This document shows, piece by piece, positions 1 to 7,192 of a stretch of 15,605 nt of DNA. A program made the position numbers and the translations under genes. The stretch is from UBA7683 sp964397855 (GTDB lineage: Bacteria; Patescibacteriota; Saccharimonadia; Saccharimonadales; UBA7683), in the NCBI GenBank assembly GCA_964397855.1, contig CAYNKQ010000020.1, positions 1 to 15,605 of the forward strand, written 5' to 3'. The notes beneath the pieces are model-generated. The model was given only the letters and a program-made list of their open reading frames with translations, ran no database searches and was not told the DNA's origin. Position 1 is the first letter of the stretch. Every line of letters begins with the position of its first letter.

Positions 1-190
1 ACTGATTGGATCCTGAATCTAGTTCAGGATGACACCAGGAAAAGGATTTATTTACGAACTGGATCTGCCGTGGTGGATGAGAGATCAAAGAAATCGATAG
101 TTTTACAACCAAACCCCCGGACGGCGTTTGCGTTCGACTGCCACCGAGCACTCAGGATGACTGGGGCAGAATTCCATGATTCGCGTTAGT
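1..190. repeat. Decayed dispersed palindromic repeat DNA
   Basis: No convincing gene is visible here. Positions 10-30 form a perfect hairpin, ATCCTGAA-TCTAG-TTCAGGAT, followed by GAC. Positions 150-160 repeat the half-element CTCAGGATGACTGGGG. Both resemble the CATCCTGAA/TTCAGGATG palindromes scattered through many bacterial genomes. Positions 58-80 match 8661-8683 at 20 of 23 bases. Frame 1 is open from the window edge to a TAG at 187-189, but it simply reads through the palindromes, so I do not call it a gene. Confidence 0.5.
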
Positions 191-195
191 ACTAC

Positions 196-224
196 TTGCC
201 GATCTGTTAGTTCTGCTTCATACT
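196..224 (+). promoter_or_regulatory. Promoter for the methyltransferase-rpmA operon
   Basis: TTGCCG (196-201), a 17-base spacer and CATACT (219-224) fit a housekeeping sigma-70 type promoter. Only seven bases separate the -10 box from the ATG at 232, so transcription should start at or next to the start codon, giving a leaderless mRNA. There is no Shine-Dalgarno sequence before the ATG. Confidence 0.55.
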
Positions 225-231
225 TGCCCTT

Positions 232-1437
232 ATGCAAATAGCAATCTTAGGCAGACAAGCGGGAATTTCAATCGCAGAACTTGAAGCACTCTTTGGCGCC
301 GAAAATATTACTGCTGTCGAAAACCACGCCGCTCTCATAAAATCGGATTCCCCTCTTCCTCAAGCTCGCCTTGGTGGTACCATGAAGAGTGCGGTGGTTT
401 TAAAAAGACTTGAAAACACCGAACTCATAGGCGCATTCAACTACTTGCAAGAATTCCTGCCTGAACACTTTATGTATCTACCAAAGGGGAAACTTCAGTT
501 CGGAGTTAGTGTATATGGGTTTAAAGCTCAACGTGATTGGCTCTTAAAACGCATGTTATCGCTCAAAAAAGTAATCAAGAAAACGGGACAGAGCGTTCGT
601 ATTATTGAAAACAAATCAGAAGCCCTAGAAAGCGCCCAAATCCTTTACAATAAACTTACTTCGGAGCTTGGCTGTGAGCTACTACTTATTGCAGACGGCA
701 AGGATATTATTGTTGCCCAGACAACTGCCGTGCAAGATATCGATGACTATTCAAAACGTGACTTTGGCCGCCCACTGCGCGACGCATATGTTGGAATGCT
801 TCCGCCAAAGCTTGCCCAGATCATGATCAATTTGGCGGTACGCGCACCGATGGTAGATAGTGGCAAACAGCAGGTAGATAAAATCGAGACCAAAACCTGC
901 ATCCTAGACCCCTTTTGCGGTACAGGAGTGGTTCTACAAGAGGCCCTTCTCATGGGATACAACGCATACGGCACGGATCTTGCGGAAAAAATGATCGACT
1001 ACAGCAAAGGTAATCTGTTCTGGCTTCAAGAAAACTATCCTAAAATTGGTCAGTTTACGGTAGAACTCGGTGATGCTATGAAATTTAAATGGCAACCACA
1101 GTTCGACTCAGTTGTTTGCGAAGTGTATCTTGGCAGGCCGCTCAGTGGCCTACCCGAGCGTGCCAAACTCAATGAAATCATGCACGAATCCAACATGATC
1201 ACCGAAGGCTTCTTAAAAAATATTGCAAAACAAATCCCCAAAGGCACCCGCCTCAGTCTTGCGCTACCAGCCTGGCACCTTGGCGGTGGTTCGTTTGCAC
1301 ATCTAAAAGTGCTTGACCATCTGGCAGATTTGGGTTACAATCGTTTAGAATTTGCGCACGTAAAAAAATCTGAGCTTATTTACCACAGAACAGATCAGAT
1401 CGTCGCTAGAGAATTAACTATTTTGGAGAAAAACTAA
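232..1437 (+). CDS. Trm11/THUMP-type SAM-dependent RNA methyltransferase
   Basis: A 401-residue protein with an N-terminal THUMP-like RNA-binding region (about residues 1-165) and a C-terminal Rossmann methylase. The sequence shows the Trm11-type hinge PLRDAYVGMLPPKLAQIM (181-198), the SAM-binding motif I DPFCGTG (226-232) and an acidic motif II ending in YGTDLAEKM (246-254). The family methylates guanosine N2 in tRNA or rRNA. Where the family normally has the catalytic (D/N)PPY motif, this protein has CEVYLGRP (296-303), so the exact target or even activity is uncertain. It lies two bases upstream of rpmA and is clearly co-transcribed with it. The start is the ATG seven bases behind the -10 box. 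The enzyme class is secure; the substrate is not. Confidence 0.8.
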   Translation: MQIAILGRQAGISIAELEALFGAENITAVENHAALIKSDSPLPQARLGGTMKSAVVLKRLENTELIGAFNYLQEFLPEHFMYLPKGKLQFGVSVYGFKAQRDWLLKRMLSLKKVIKKTGQSVRIIENKSEALESAQILYNKLTSELGCELLLIADGKDIIVAQTTAVQDIDDYSKRDFGRPLRDAYVGMLPPKLAQIMINLAVRAPMVDSGKQQVDKIETKTCILDPFCGTGVVLQEALLMGYNAYGTDLAEKMIDYSKGNLFWLQENYPKIGQFTVELGDAMKFKWQPQFDSVVCEVYLGRPLSGLPERAKLNEIMHESNMITEGFLKNIAKQIPKGTRLSLALPAWHLGGGSFAHLKVLDHLADLGYNRLEFAHVKKSELIYHRTDQIVARELTILEKN

Positions 1438-1439
1438 GT

Positions 1440-1712
1440 ATGTCACATGTAAAAGCTGGTGGAACAAGTAAAAACCTCAAAGACTCCCAGGGTCAACGAC
1501 GTGGCGTTAAGCGCTTTGGCGGTCAAAAAGTTCGCGAAGGTGAAGTTATTGTCCGACAAGTCGGCATGACGAAACGACCTGGTGAAGGTACATTTGCAAG
1601 CAAGAACTTCACTATCCACGCAGCAAAAGACGGCGTTGTTTCTTTCTCAAAACGCCGGGTCCGCACTTTTACTGGTCGCTCTGTTCCTCGCGTTGAAGTT
1701 ATTGTTTCTTAG
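1440..1712 (+). CDS. rpmA: 50S ribosomal protein L27
   Basis: A 90-residue basic protein with the L27 signature: MSHVKAGGTSKN at the N-terminus, RRGVKRFGGQ at about 21-30, then EVIVRQVGMTKRPGEGT. L27 sits by the peptidyl-transferase centre of the large subunit, where its flexible N-terminus reaches the tRNA 3' ends. The N-terminus begins directly with the mature-like MSHVKAGG, so it lacks the cleavable N-terminal extension seen in Firmicutes L27. The start is two bases after the methyltransferase stop, with GGAG about eleven bases upstream inside the preceding gene. The usual partner rplU (L21) is not adjacent. A strong terminator follows 18 bases after the stop. Confidence 0.97.
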   Translation: MSHVKAGGTSKNLKDSQGQRRGVKRFGGQKVREGEVIVRQVGMTKRPGEGTFASKNFTIHAAKDGVVSFSKRRVRTFTGRSVPRVEVIVS

Positions 1713-1730
1713 ATTCTACTTTGCACCATT

Positions 1731-1766
1731 AATTAAAACGAGCCAATCATATGGCTCGTTTTAATT
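1731..1766. terminator. Bidirectional intrinsic terminator
   Basis: A perfect 15-bp stem (1731-1745 with 1752-1766) around a six-base loop, with GAGCCA/TGGCTC at the top and A-rich/T-rich arms at the base. It gives a T-rich tail in both directions, so it serves rpmA on the plus strand and the convergent gene ending at 1778 on the minus strand. Confidence 0.9.
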
Positions 1767-1777
1767 ATACAACATCA

Positions 1778-3073
1778 TTAACGTATGTCTTGAGCGTGAA
1801 TCTCTATGATTGCAGCCAACTTTACCATCTGTTGGCAATTCTGAGTCAGATCTCCATCAATAGCAGCTTTTACCGACAATACATCACCACCATTAATGCC
1901 CTGAACGCCTCGACTCAATTGATATTCTAGATTTTCACGAATATTCTGCAAAGTTCTTTGAATCATATTCCCCGCCACAACATTGTTTGCATGTCGTGCA
2001 AAGTCTACTATATCCTTAATATCAGACTGGCGAGAACGCCACTGCTTCCCACCTGACTGCACATATCGTTCATCGATCGCCTCTTTAATTTGCGCAGCTG
2101 TTGCGCCCGAACGCGCAAGTTCACCAAGCTCTTCAACCATTTCTTCAACCTGAGCCTCACTCGGTACTCCGCTAACCAGTGGGCTCACGACTCTCTGTAC
2201 GCGCTCGTCTGCCTCAATCTCAGTAAAGTCTAGCTTATGGCCGGCTTGACCAAGCTCACCTTGGCCCAAAGTCGCGACAACATCAGCCTCCACCTCCTGA
2301 AGAGCTATGCCAAACCTGAATCTATTAGCGAGCTGTCCGATCTCTTCATAGTCCTGATACTCCACAGCGGTCGCTAGAAGGCTCAAGCCCTGACTAAGCG
2401 TCTCGAGCTGCTCAACAGCATTACGACCTGCAGTAGTCACCTTCGGGGGAATTTCGGATAGCTCCTGAAGCTTAGGAACAATCAACTCTTCCCATGTTTC
2501 ATCCGTTACCTGAGAAACGCGGAGCTCCTGCCACGCTCTACTAATAGCACTAAGCTCGCGCCTAAGATCTGGATCGGATTCAGGGTTTGACATAGCAGTT
2601 GTGAATGCTTCGGGGCTCTTGAATGCCTCACCAAGAGTCAGCCTGGGTGGCTCCTCAATAATTTGCTCCACTTCATTAACAGGAGCTTCTTCCTGGTCCA
2701 CGTCTCCAGAGAACCGTGATAATGACGATTGATAACCCTCAACTGCTTCGGACCCTAAAAAATGTACCAGTATGGCATCGAATCGCTCTCGCTCCATTAC
2801 CTCAATTGCTGTGCCATTCTCTTCACCACTCATGTTAAAACCCGCAAGCACGTGCGTACCGCTGGAGAGCTTATCCGCTACTTCTGAAGGTAGACCACTT
2901 AGTAAAGCTTCGTTTCTAGATACTGCATCTGCAGATTCTACAAGTTTGTCCAGTAGACCAGTATCGCTAACATCAAAAGGATCTTTGGCGGCTTTGCCCT
3001 CTTCGTTAACGACAGCATACCGAAACTGCTCTGCTACGGCCCCATCTGGTATATTTGGTGGTAGTTCTGACAT
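1778..3073 (-). CDS. Hypothetical acidic, largely helical protein
   Basis: I do not recognise this 431-residue protein. It has no signal peptide or membrane segment, is rich in Glu and Gln, and looks mostly alpha-helical, so it is probably cytoplasmic. A proline/acid-rich linker (about 128-145, DQEEAPVNEVEQIIEEPPRL) separates an N-terminal region of about 120 residues from a long helical C-terminal region. No catalytic motif is evident. It follows the metallopeptidase gene in the same direction, but a full promoter at 3100-3128 lies between them, so it can be expressed independently. The ATG at 3073 sits about 19 bases behind the expected transcript start, with an A-rich leader and no Shine-Dalgarno sequence. 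A partner or substrate of the neighbouring metallopeptidase is possible but purely inferred. Confidence 0.75.
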   Translation of the reverse strand: MSELPPNIPDGAVAEQFRYAVVNEEGKAAKDPFDVSDTGLLDKLVESADAVSRNEALLSGLPSEVADKLSSGTHVLAGFNMSGEENGTAIEVMERERFDAILVHFLGSEAVEGYQSSLSRFSGDVDQEEAPVNEVEQIIEEPPRLTLGEAFKSPEAFTTAMSNPESDPDLRRELSAISRAWQELRVSQVTDETWEELIVPKLQELSEIPPKVTTAGRNAVEQLETLSQGLSLLATAVEYQDYEEIGQLANRFRFGIALQEVEADVVATLGQGELGQAGHKLDFTEIEADERVQRVVSPLVSGVPSEAQVEEMVEELGELARSGATAAQIKEAIDERYVQSGGKQWRSRQSDIKDIVDFARHANNVVAGNMIQRTLQNIRENLEYQLSRGVQGINGGDVLSVKAAIDGDLTQNCQQMVKLAAIIEIHAQDIR

Positions 3074-3099
3074 ATTTTGTTTTCTTGTTTACAGTTATA

Positions 3100-3128
3100 A
3101 ATATAGCATAAGCTTGTTAAAATGTCAA
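3100..3128 (-). promoter_or_regulatory. Near-consensus sigma-70 promoter (copy 1)
   Basis: On the minus strand: TTGACA (3128-3123), a 17-base spacer, TATATT (3105-3100). The 5' leader is A-rich (GTAAACAAGAAAACAAA) and runs directly into the ATG at 3073. Box sequences, spacing and leader closely match the promoter at 4616-4644. Confidence 0.8.
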
Positions 3129-3164
3129 TTAGAAGTTAGAATCTACGTCTCTAAGCAAAATCTT

Positions 3165-4589
3165 TTATTCTTTCAATCTTGCAAGTCGGCGCGCCTCTAC
3201 TAGCTCTGTCCCCACCCGAGAAGTTCGGCGCCTAGTAGACATAAGGGAATTCATTGATTCGGGATTAATTGGATCGATGTACTCATCCAGACGTGCATTC
3301 ATCTCGTCCTCTGCCCCATCGGCATACACGGAATCTACGAGCTCCTGCACCACACCATCATAACCCCTCATATAGGTGTCCGCACTTCGTATGATTGCGC
3401 TTGATTGCTCTCTGATGTAATTGCGTGGGTATGCCCCAACAATCTTCACAAGCTTGTCTAGCCCTAAGTTTACGGCAAGATCGGCGTAAATCTCATCATT
3501 CCAACCACCCTTTACTCGAGATTCAAGTGTCTGAGTAATGTCATATCCTGTCACTAAACGTATGTCTTGGAAAAATACCTTAATGTCACGGTAACCAACT
3601 TTATCTCCGCTAAACAACTCGGCTCGGCGCTCTTCAATGCCTATGCCCATCTGGTTTTCAAGAGTTGTCATACCCTGTGTGTGAACATATTCATGCTCCA
3701 GCAGCGCAATATCGTCTCCGGCACCGCCATCCTCTTTGTAATCTTTTGTTCGTAATTCATCTTGGTCGTAGGCAATTAACTCAGCTGTATCAGCCGCAAC
3801 GCAAAGGTACTTCTTCTCACCAATTGTCTCAACAAATGCTGGCGAAGAAAATTCTTTACCATACTCTGTTATGAACTTCTTTCTTCGATCGATAAACCCA
3901 CGCTTCCATGCCTCGCTCGCCTCAACATCCCCCGCCACTATATCGTGCTCTTTATGGTAGGCAGCCTTTTGGGCATCGGTCATTTGATCAAAATCTTCGC
4001 CATTTGGCCAATTAAGTTCAGGGGAAAGCCCATACATTAGGTCATCACTAGGAATCGACAGCACAAGTAGCTCGTAGGGGTCTTCGTTTTCAGGTGTCAC
4101 ACCGAGCCTAGAGCGCACTTTGTCGAGCAACCCTTCATCCTCTATCTTTTTTGTTAGCGCCGATGTTAGTTCTTCGGATTTATACCTATGCAGCAACGCC
4201 TCCTTGGCAGCCTCGCTAACAGGACCTTCTGCCTCAACCCGAGCGCTGTCAGCCAACTCTTTGAAGTCACTCGTGTGGTTCATTGCTACAAGCATGGTGG
4301 CATCCGCAATATATTCATACGCCGAAGGGTCGTTCAGCGGTGTCTTGCCTGCTCGCTCTAAATTCACCAAATTCTGCGCTATGCTTGCTAAAATCAATGT
4401 GTTTGCACTGCCATTTGCTCCTTCGAAGAAACTAGGCATAATACCAAATTCAGAAATTAATGTGTCGACCGACTCACTTAGTTCAGGGCTTTTAAGCTCA
4501 GTTAACTCCGGAAACTGACCAGCAACTCGCTCCAGCTGTTCTGATGCGGTCGAAGTCTGTTCATCTGTGTATACCGATAGTTCGCCCAT
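3165..4589 (-). CDS. Putative HExxH zinc metallopeptidase
   Basis: A 474-residue protein carrying LLEHEYVHTQG, with the zinc-binding HExxH at residues 299-303. Downstream, GIGIEERRAELF (315-326) offers Glu319, Glu320 or Glu324 as a third ligand, the arrangement of gluzincin-type metallopeptidases. It has no signal peptide or membrane segment, so a cytoplasmic role, or release by another route, is likely. The first 250 residues are acidic and helical with no motif I recognise, and the last 120 are also unassigned, ending in an Arg-rich tail. It is flanked by a small hydrophobic protein and a large acidic protein, all on the minus strand and all with their own promoters. The metallopeptidase fold is inferred from the motif alone; family and substrate are unknown. 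Confidence 0.75.
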   Translation of the reverse strand: MGELSVYTDEQTSTASEQLERVAGQFPELTELKSPELSESVDTLISEFGIMPSFFEGANGSANTLILASIAQNLVNLERAGKTPLNDPSAYEYIADATMLVAMNHTSDFKELADSARVEAEGPVSEAAKEALLHRYKSEELTSALTKKIEDEGLLDKVRSRLGVTPENEDPYELLVLSIPSDDLMYGLSPELNWPNGEDFDQMTDAQKAAYHKEHDIVAGDVEASEAWKRGFIDRRKKFITEYGKEFSSPAFVETIGEKKYLCVAADTAELIAYDQDELRTKDYKEDGGAGDDIALLEHEYVHTQGMTTLENQMGIGIEERRAELFSGDKVGYRDIKVFFQDIRLVTGYDITQTLESRVKGGWNDEIYADLAVNLGLDKLVKIVGAYPRNYIREQSSAIIRSADTYMRGYDGVVQELVDSVYADGAEDEMNARLDEYIDPINPESMNSLMSTRRRTSRVGTELVEARRLARLKE

Positions 4590-4615
4590 GTGTTTGTTTT
4601 CTATTTACGCATATA

Positions 4616-4644
4616 AATATACCATATGATTGTTAGAATGTCAA
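4616..4644 (-). promoter_or_regulatory. Near-consensus sigma-70 promoter (copy 2)
   Basis: On the minus strand: TTGACA (4644-4639), a 17-base spacer, TATATT (4621-4616), then an A-rich leader to the ATG at 4589 with no Shine-Dalgarno sequence. It shares boxes, spacing, the AACAA in the spacer and the GTAAA...AAAACAAA leader with the promoter at 3100-3128. Confidence 0.8.
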
Positions 4645-4653
4645 TTAAATACA

Positions 4654-4851
4654 CTAGGAATCTTTACTTGATACTGGCGTAGTGTCAGCCTGAGAAAGCT
4701 CTCTTGCAGTACGCGCTGAGTCGATGCGCTGCTTTACTCGGGCCAGTGGTGATATAACCCCTGAAACCGCCATAGCAAGCGCAACCATGGCGACGTCTTC
4801 CGCTGTCGCAAGAGTCTCGAGCATCCGATCAGGTAACCGAATCTTATCCAT
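4654..4851 (-). CDS. Small hypothetical protein with a hydrophobic segment
   Basis: A 65-residue protein, not recognised. Residues about 17-38 (AEDVAMVALAMAVSGVISPLA) are hydrophobic enough for a single membrane segment or a buried helix, followed by a basic stretch (RVKQR) and a polar Ser/Thr-rich tail. The positive charge after the segment would favour an N-out, C-in orientation if it is membrane-inserted. A strong promoter with a perfect TATAAT lies only eight bases before the ATG, which supports this being a real, leaderless gene. It is the first gene of the three-gene unassigned block that includes the HExxH protein. Confidence 0.6.
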   Translation of the reverse strand: MDKIRLPDRMLETLATAEDVAMVALAMAVSGVISPLARVKQRIDSARTARELSQADTTPVSSKDS

Positions 4852-4859
4852 AATTTAGT

Positions 4860-4888
4860 ATTATACTATATTTATGCTTTTATGCCAA
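4860..4888 (-). promoter_or_regulatory. Strong promoter for the 65-residue gene
   Basis: On the minus strand: TTGGCA (4888-4883), a 17-base spacer, TATAAT (4865-4860), then eight bases to the ATG at 4851. The -35 box overlaps the last codons of the response-regulator gene, so the small gene is uncoupled from that operon. Confidence 0.75.
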
Positions 4889-5255
4889 GATGGAAGCGAA
4901 TTCGTTCGATAACGTCAGCGATGACAACCTGGGATTTAACCAGATAATCGTCTACACCTAGAGTCTCTGCTCGTTCTTTGTCTTTTGGCTGAGAAAGTGC
5001 GGTGAGCATAATGATTCGCATGTTTGCAGTTTCAGGGGTATTTCTTAAAATATCCAGTACATCAAAGCCACTAATTTTTGGCATCATGGCATCAAGCAAG
5101 ACAAGATCTGGGCGATATTTTACTGCTGCCGAGAGTGCGTCTTCTCCATTTGCAACGTGTTCTACTGCAAAATCTTCGGCCTGAAGTCGCATCATGTACA
5201 TCTGCGCAAGCGCTTCGTCATCTTCTACTAATAGGATTTTGTGTTGAGAACTCAT
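4872..5255 (-). CDS. Receiver-only response regulator
   Basis: A 127-residue CheY-like receiver domain with no output domain. The acidic pocket is Glu11/Asp12/Asp13 (VEDDE), the phospho-acceptor is Asp55 (LLDAMMP), the switch Thr is Thr85 (LTA) and the conserved Lys is Lys107 (YLVKS). All residues needed for phosphorylation are present, so it should act by protein-protein contact when phosphorylated by a histidine kinase. No kinase is encoded in the window. It starts 23 bases after the pyrG stop on the same strand, with AAAGG four to five bases before the ATG, so it may be co-transcribed with pyrG. A TATAGT in the gap could also be a -10 box. Its target is unknown. Confidence 0.92.
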   Translation of the reverse strand: MSSQHKILLVEDDEALAQMYMMRLQAEDFAVEHVANGEDALSAAVKYRPDLVLLDAMMPKISGFDVLDILRNTPETANMRIIMLTALSQPKDKERAETLGVDDYLVKSQVVIADVIERIRFHLGIKA

Positions 5256-5278
5256 AATTACCTTTGTTTACTATACCA

Positions 5279-6898
5279 TTACCGCTTTATACTACCTGTT
5301 TTGACATTCTTTTTCAATGCATCAACAAAGCCAACAAACAGTGGCTGCGGACGATTTGGCCGCGAGGTAAACTCTGGGTGCGCTTGGGTTGCTACAAAAA
5401 ATGGGTGCGTGGGTGATTCAATAAATTCTACGAGTTTTCCGTCTGGAGATTCGCCGCTCACCACTACACCCCCTTTGTTGATCGAAGATTCGTAACTACG
5501 ATTAACCTCATATCTGTGTCTGTGTCGCTCGGTAGCGGTAGCAGCCCCATACAGTTTGGCCGTTAGCGAACCTTTCTCCAGCTTAGCCTTATAATTACCG
5601 AGCCTCATGGTACCGCCTGTTGCTTCTTTACCCTTCTGGTCTGACATGATGTAGATTACGGGCTCAGTAGTTTTGGGAACAACTTCTGCGCTCGCAGCTT
5701 TGGCTATTCCACCGCGTCGAGCTGCCGCAATAACCGCCACCTGCAACCCAAGACAGATACCAAGATATGGTTTGCCAGATTCAAGACTAAACTGCGCTGC
5801 GCGCGTCATACCTTCTACGCCGCGAGAACCAAATCCGCCCGGCACCAGTATTCCGTCAAACTGCTCAAGGGCTTTTGTGCCACTTTTTTCAATACTAACT
5901 GCATCAACCCAGGTGTATTGTATGTCTATGCCGTGCTGCCATGCAGCAGATCTGAGAGCTTCTACAACTGAAAAATACGTGTCTTCATTATCAAGATATT
6001 TAGCAACGATTCCAACTGAAACCGATTGTTTTTTTACTTTTGTAACTGATGAAACTAGCTTTTTCCATTCCTTCATATCAGCCTGGCGATGTTTCATGTC
6101 GAAGTGTTTCAGAATGTAATCGCCTATTCCCTGTTCTTCCAATGAAAGCGGAACCTGGTATACAGTTGACGCATTTGGAAGTAGTGCAATCGCCTCTGGC
6201 TCAACGCCGCTGAACAGGCTGAGCTTATCTTTCACGCTAATCGGTGGAGCGGTTTCTGCGCGCGCAGCCAAAATATTTGGTACGATCCCCGAATTGCGAA
6301 GATCTTTAACCGCATTTTGGGCCGGTTTTGTTTTAAATTCCTTACTGGCGCCTAAGAACGGTAGGTACACGACGTGCAGATAAGCACAATTCTTTAAGCC
6401 TTGGCGAAATCCAAGCTCGCGGATGGTTTCTATCCAGGCCTGACCTTCAATATCGCCAACAGTGCCACCAACTTCTACAATGTGGATATCGTAACCCTTG
6501 GCAGCCTCTGTAATATGGTCCTGCATAGCTTGTATGACGTGTGGCACGATCTGTACCGTCTTACCAAGATACTTGCCAGCACGCTCAGCCTCTATTACTT
6601 CTCGTAGCACCCTTCCACTCATTACCGAACTACGCTGTGTAAGCTCAACGTCTAGAAAACGTTCGTAGTGACCCAAATCGAGATCAGTCTCTGCGCCGTC
6701 TTTTGTTACAAAACATTCACCGTGCTCTGAAGGATTCAAGGTTCCAGCGTCAACATTAAGGTATTGATCGCACTTTTGAATATTAACTTTAAGTCCTCTG
6801 GCTTCTAAAATATTACCGACCGAAGCCGCAGTGATCCCCTTGCCCACACCAGAAAGTACACCACCTGTTACAAATATATATTTTGGTTGTTTGCTCAC
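5279..6898 (-). CDS. pyrG: CTP synthase (glutamine-hydrolysing)
   Basis: A 539-residue CTP synthase that converts UTP to CTP with ATP and glutamine. The N-terminal synthetase domain (about 1-270) has YIFVTGGVLSGVGKGITAAS with the P-loop, DGAETDLDLGHYERF (67-81) and VEVGGTVGDIE (141-151). The C-terminal class I glutamine amidotransferase domain has the nucleophile Cys382 in GICLGLQ and the partners His507 and Glu509 in AHPEF. Length is normal for the family. An in-frame ATG lies at 6910, but GGAG six bases before the GTG at 6898 makes GTG the better start. The loop reads SGVGKG rather than the common bacterial SSLGKG. The leader contains palindromic repeats. Confidence 0.97.
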   Translation of the reverse strand: MSKQPKYIFVTGGVLSGVGKGITAASVGNILEARGLKVNIQKCDQYLNVDAGTLNPSEHGECFVTKDGAETDLDLGHYERFLDVELTQRSSVMSGRVLREVIEAERAGKYLGKTVQIVPHVIQAMQDHITEAAKGYDIHIVEVGGTVGDIEGQAWIETIRELGFRQGLKNCAYLHVVYLPFLGASKEFKTKPAQNAVKDLRNSGIVPNILAARAETAPPISVKDKLSLFSGVEPEAIALLPNASTVYQVPLSLEEQGIGDYILKHFDMKHRQADMKEWKKLVSSVTKVKKQSVSVGIVAKYLDNEDTYFSVVEALRSAAWQHGIDIQYTWVDAVSIEKSGTKALEQFDGILVPGGFGSRGVEGMTRAAQFSLESGKPYLGICLGLQVAVIAAARRGGIAKAASAEVVPKTTEPVIYIMSDQKGKEATGGTMRLGNYKAKLEKGSLTAKLYGAATATERHRHRYEVNRSYESSINKGGVVVSGESPDGKLVEFIESPTHPFFVATQAHPEFTSRPNRPQPLFVGFVDALKKNVKTGSIKR

Positions 6899-6920
6899 TC
6901 TGATCTCCATTCGACAGTAG

Positions 6921-6983
6921 CTGTCATTCCTGCGCAGGCAGGAATCTTTAAAGTACTAAGTCCCCGCCTGCGCGAGGATAACG
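6921..6983. repeat. REP-like inverted pair of palindromes
   Basis: The first unit has a perfect hairpin ATTCCTGC-GCAG-GCAGGAAT at 6926-6945. The second (6959-6983) is its degenerate inverted copy, TCCCCGC-CTGC-GCGAGGA. Together they form the common interspersed element of the GTCATTCC...GGAAT type seen in many bacterial intergenic regions. Confidence 0.7.
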
Positions 6984-7000
6984 AAACGCACCAAATATCA

Positions 7001-7028
7001 GAAGAGGCGGCTGATGCCGCCTCTTTCT
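7001..7028 (+). terminator. Terminator-like hairpin in the divergent spacer
   Basis: A perfect 10-bp GC-rich stem, AAGAGGCGGC-TGAT-GCCGCCTCTT (7002-7025), followed by TCT on the plus strand; on the minus strand the tail is TTCTGATATTT. It lies between divergent pyrG and glycosyltransferase genes, so no annotated gene needs it. It could end an unseen plus-strand transcript or act in the pyrG leader on the minus strand. Confidence 0.5.
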
Positions 7029-7178
7029 GGGGTGATTGCCAAGTGGTCTTTATAGACTGGTTACAAATTAAAAAAATTCTAGCCACTACTAATTCCACTC
7101 AGATCTCCACTTAATGTACTTATGCTACCAAAAACATGAGCAGTAATGCAAGCACTATACAAATCCACAACGTTTGCC

Positions 7179-7184
7179 TATACT
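7179..7184 (+). promoter_or_regulatory. -10 box for the glycosyltransferase gene
   Basis: TATACT lies eight bases before the ATG at 7193, which predicts a leaderless or nearly leaderless mRNA. No good -35 box is seen at the expected spacing. Confidence 0.45.
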
Positions 7185-7192
7185 GACTGCCA

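Larger units (their letters stand above)
6896..7112. repeat. Direct repeats flanking a ~185-bp inserted segment
   Basis: CACTCTGATCTCCATT (6896-6911) and CACTCAGATCTCCACTT (7096-7112) match at 12 of the first 13 bases. Read on the minus strand, each is GGAGATCNGAGTG, that is the pyrG Shine-Dalgarno sequence plus its GTG start. Between them lie the REP-like inverted pair and the strong hairpin. This looks like a mobile-repeat insertion at the pyrG start with duplication of its target, or a local duplication. Confidence 0.45.

Noticed and set aside
1..189. Open plus-strand frame reaching the left edge
   Set aside because: It reads straight through the ATCCTGAA palindrome and repeat halves and gives no recognisable protein, so it is more likely chance.
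2772..3203. Plus-strand 143-codon frame opposite the acidic protein gene
   Set aside because: It is an antisense shadow with Ser-rich low-complexity translation and no domain; the minus-strand gene has a strong promoter.
6887..7114. Plus-strand 75-codon frame containing VIPAQAGI
   Set aside because: This peptide is the usual false translation of REP-like palindromes, and the frame covers the repeat and the hairpin.
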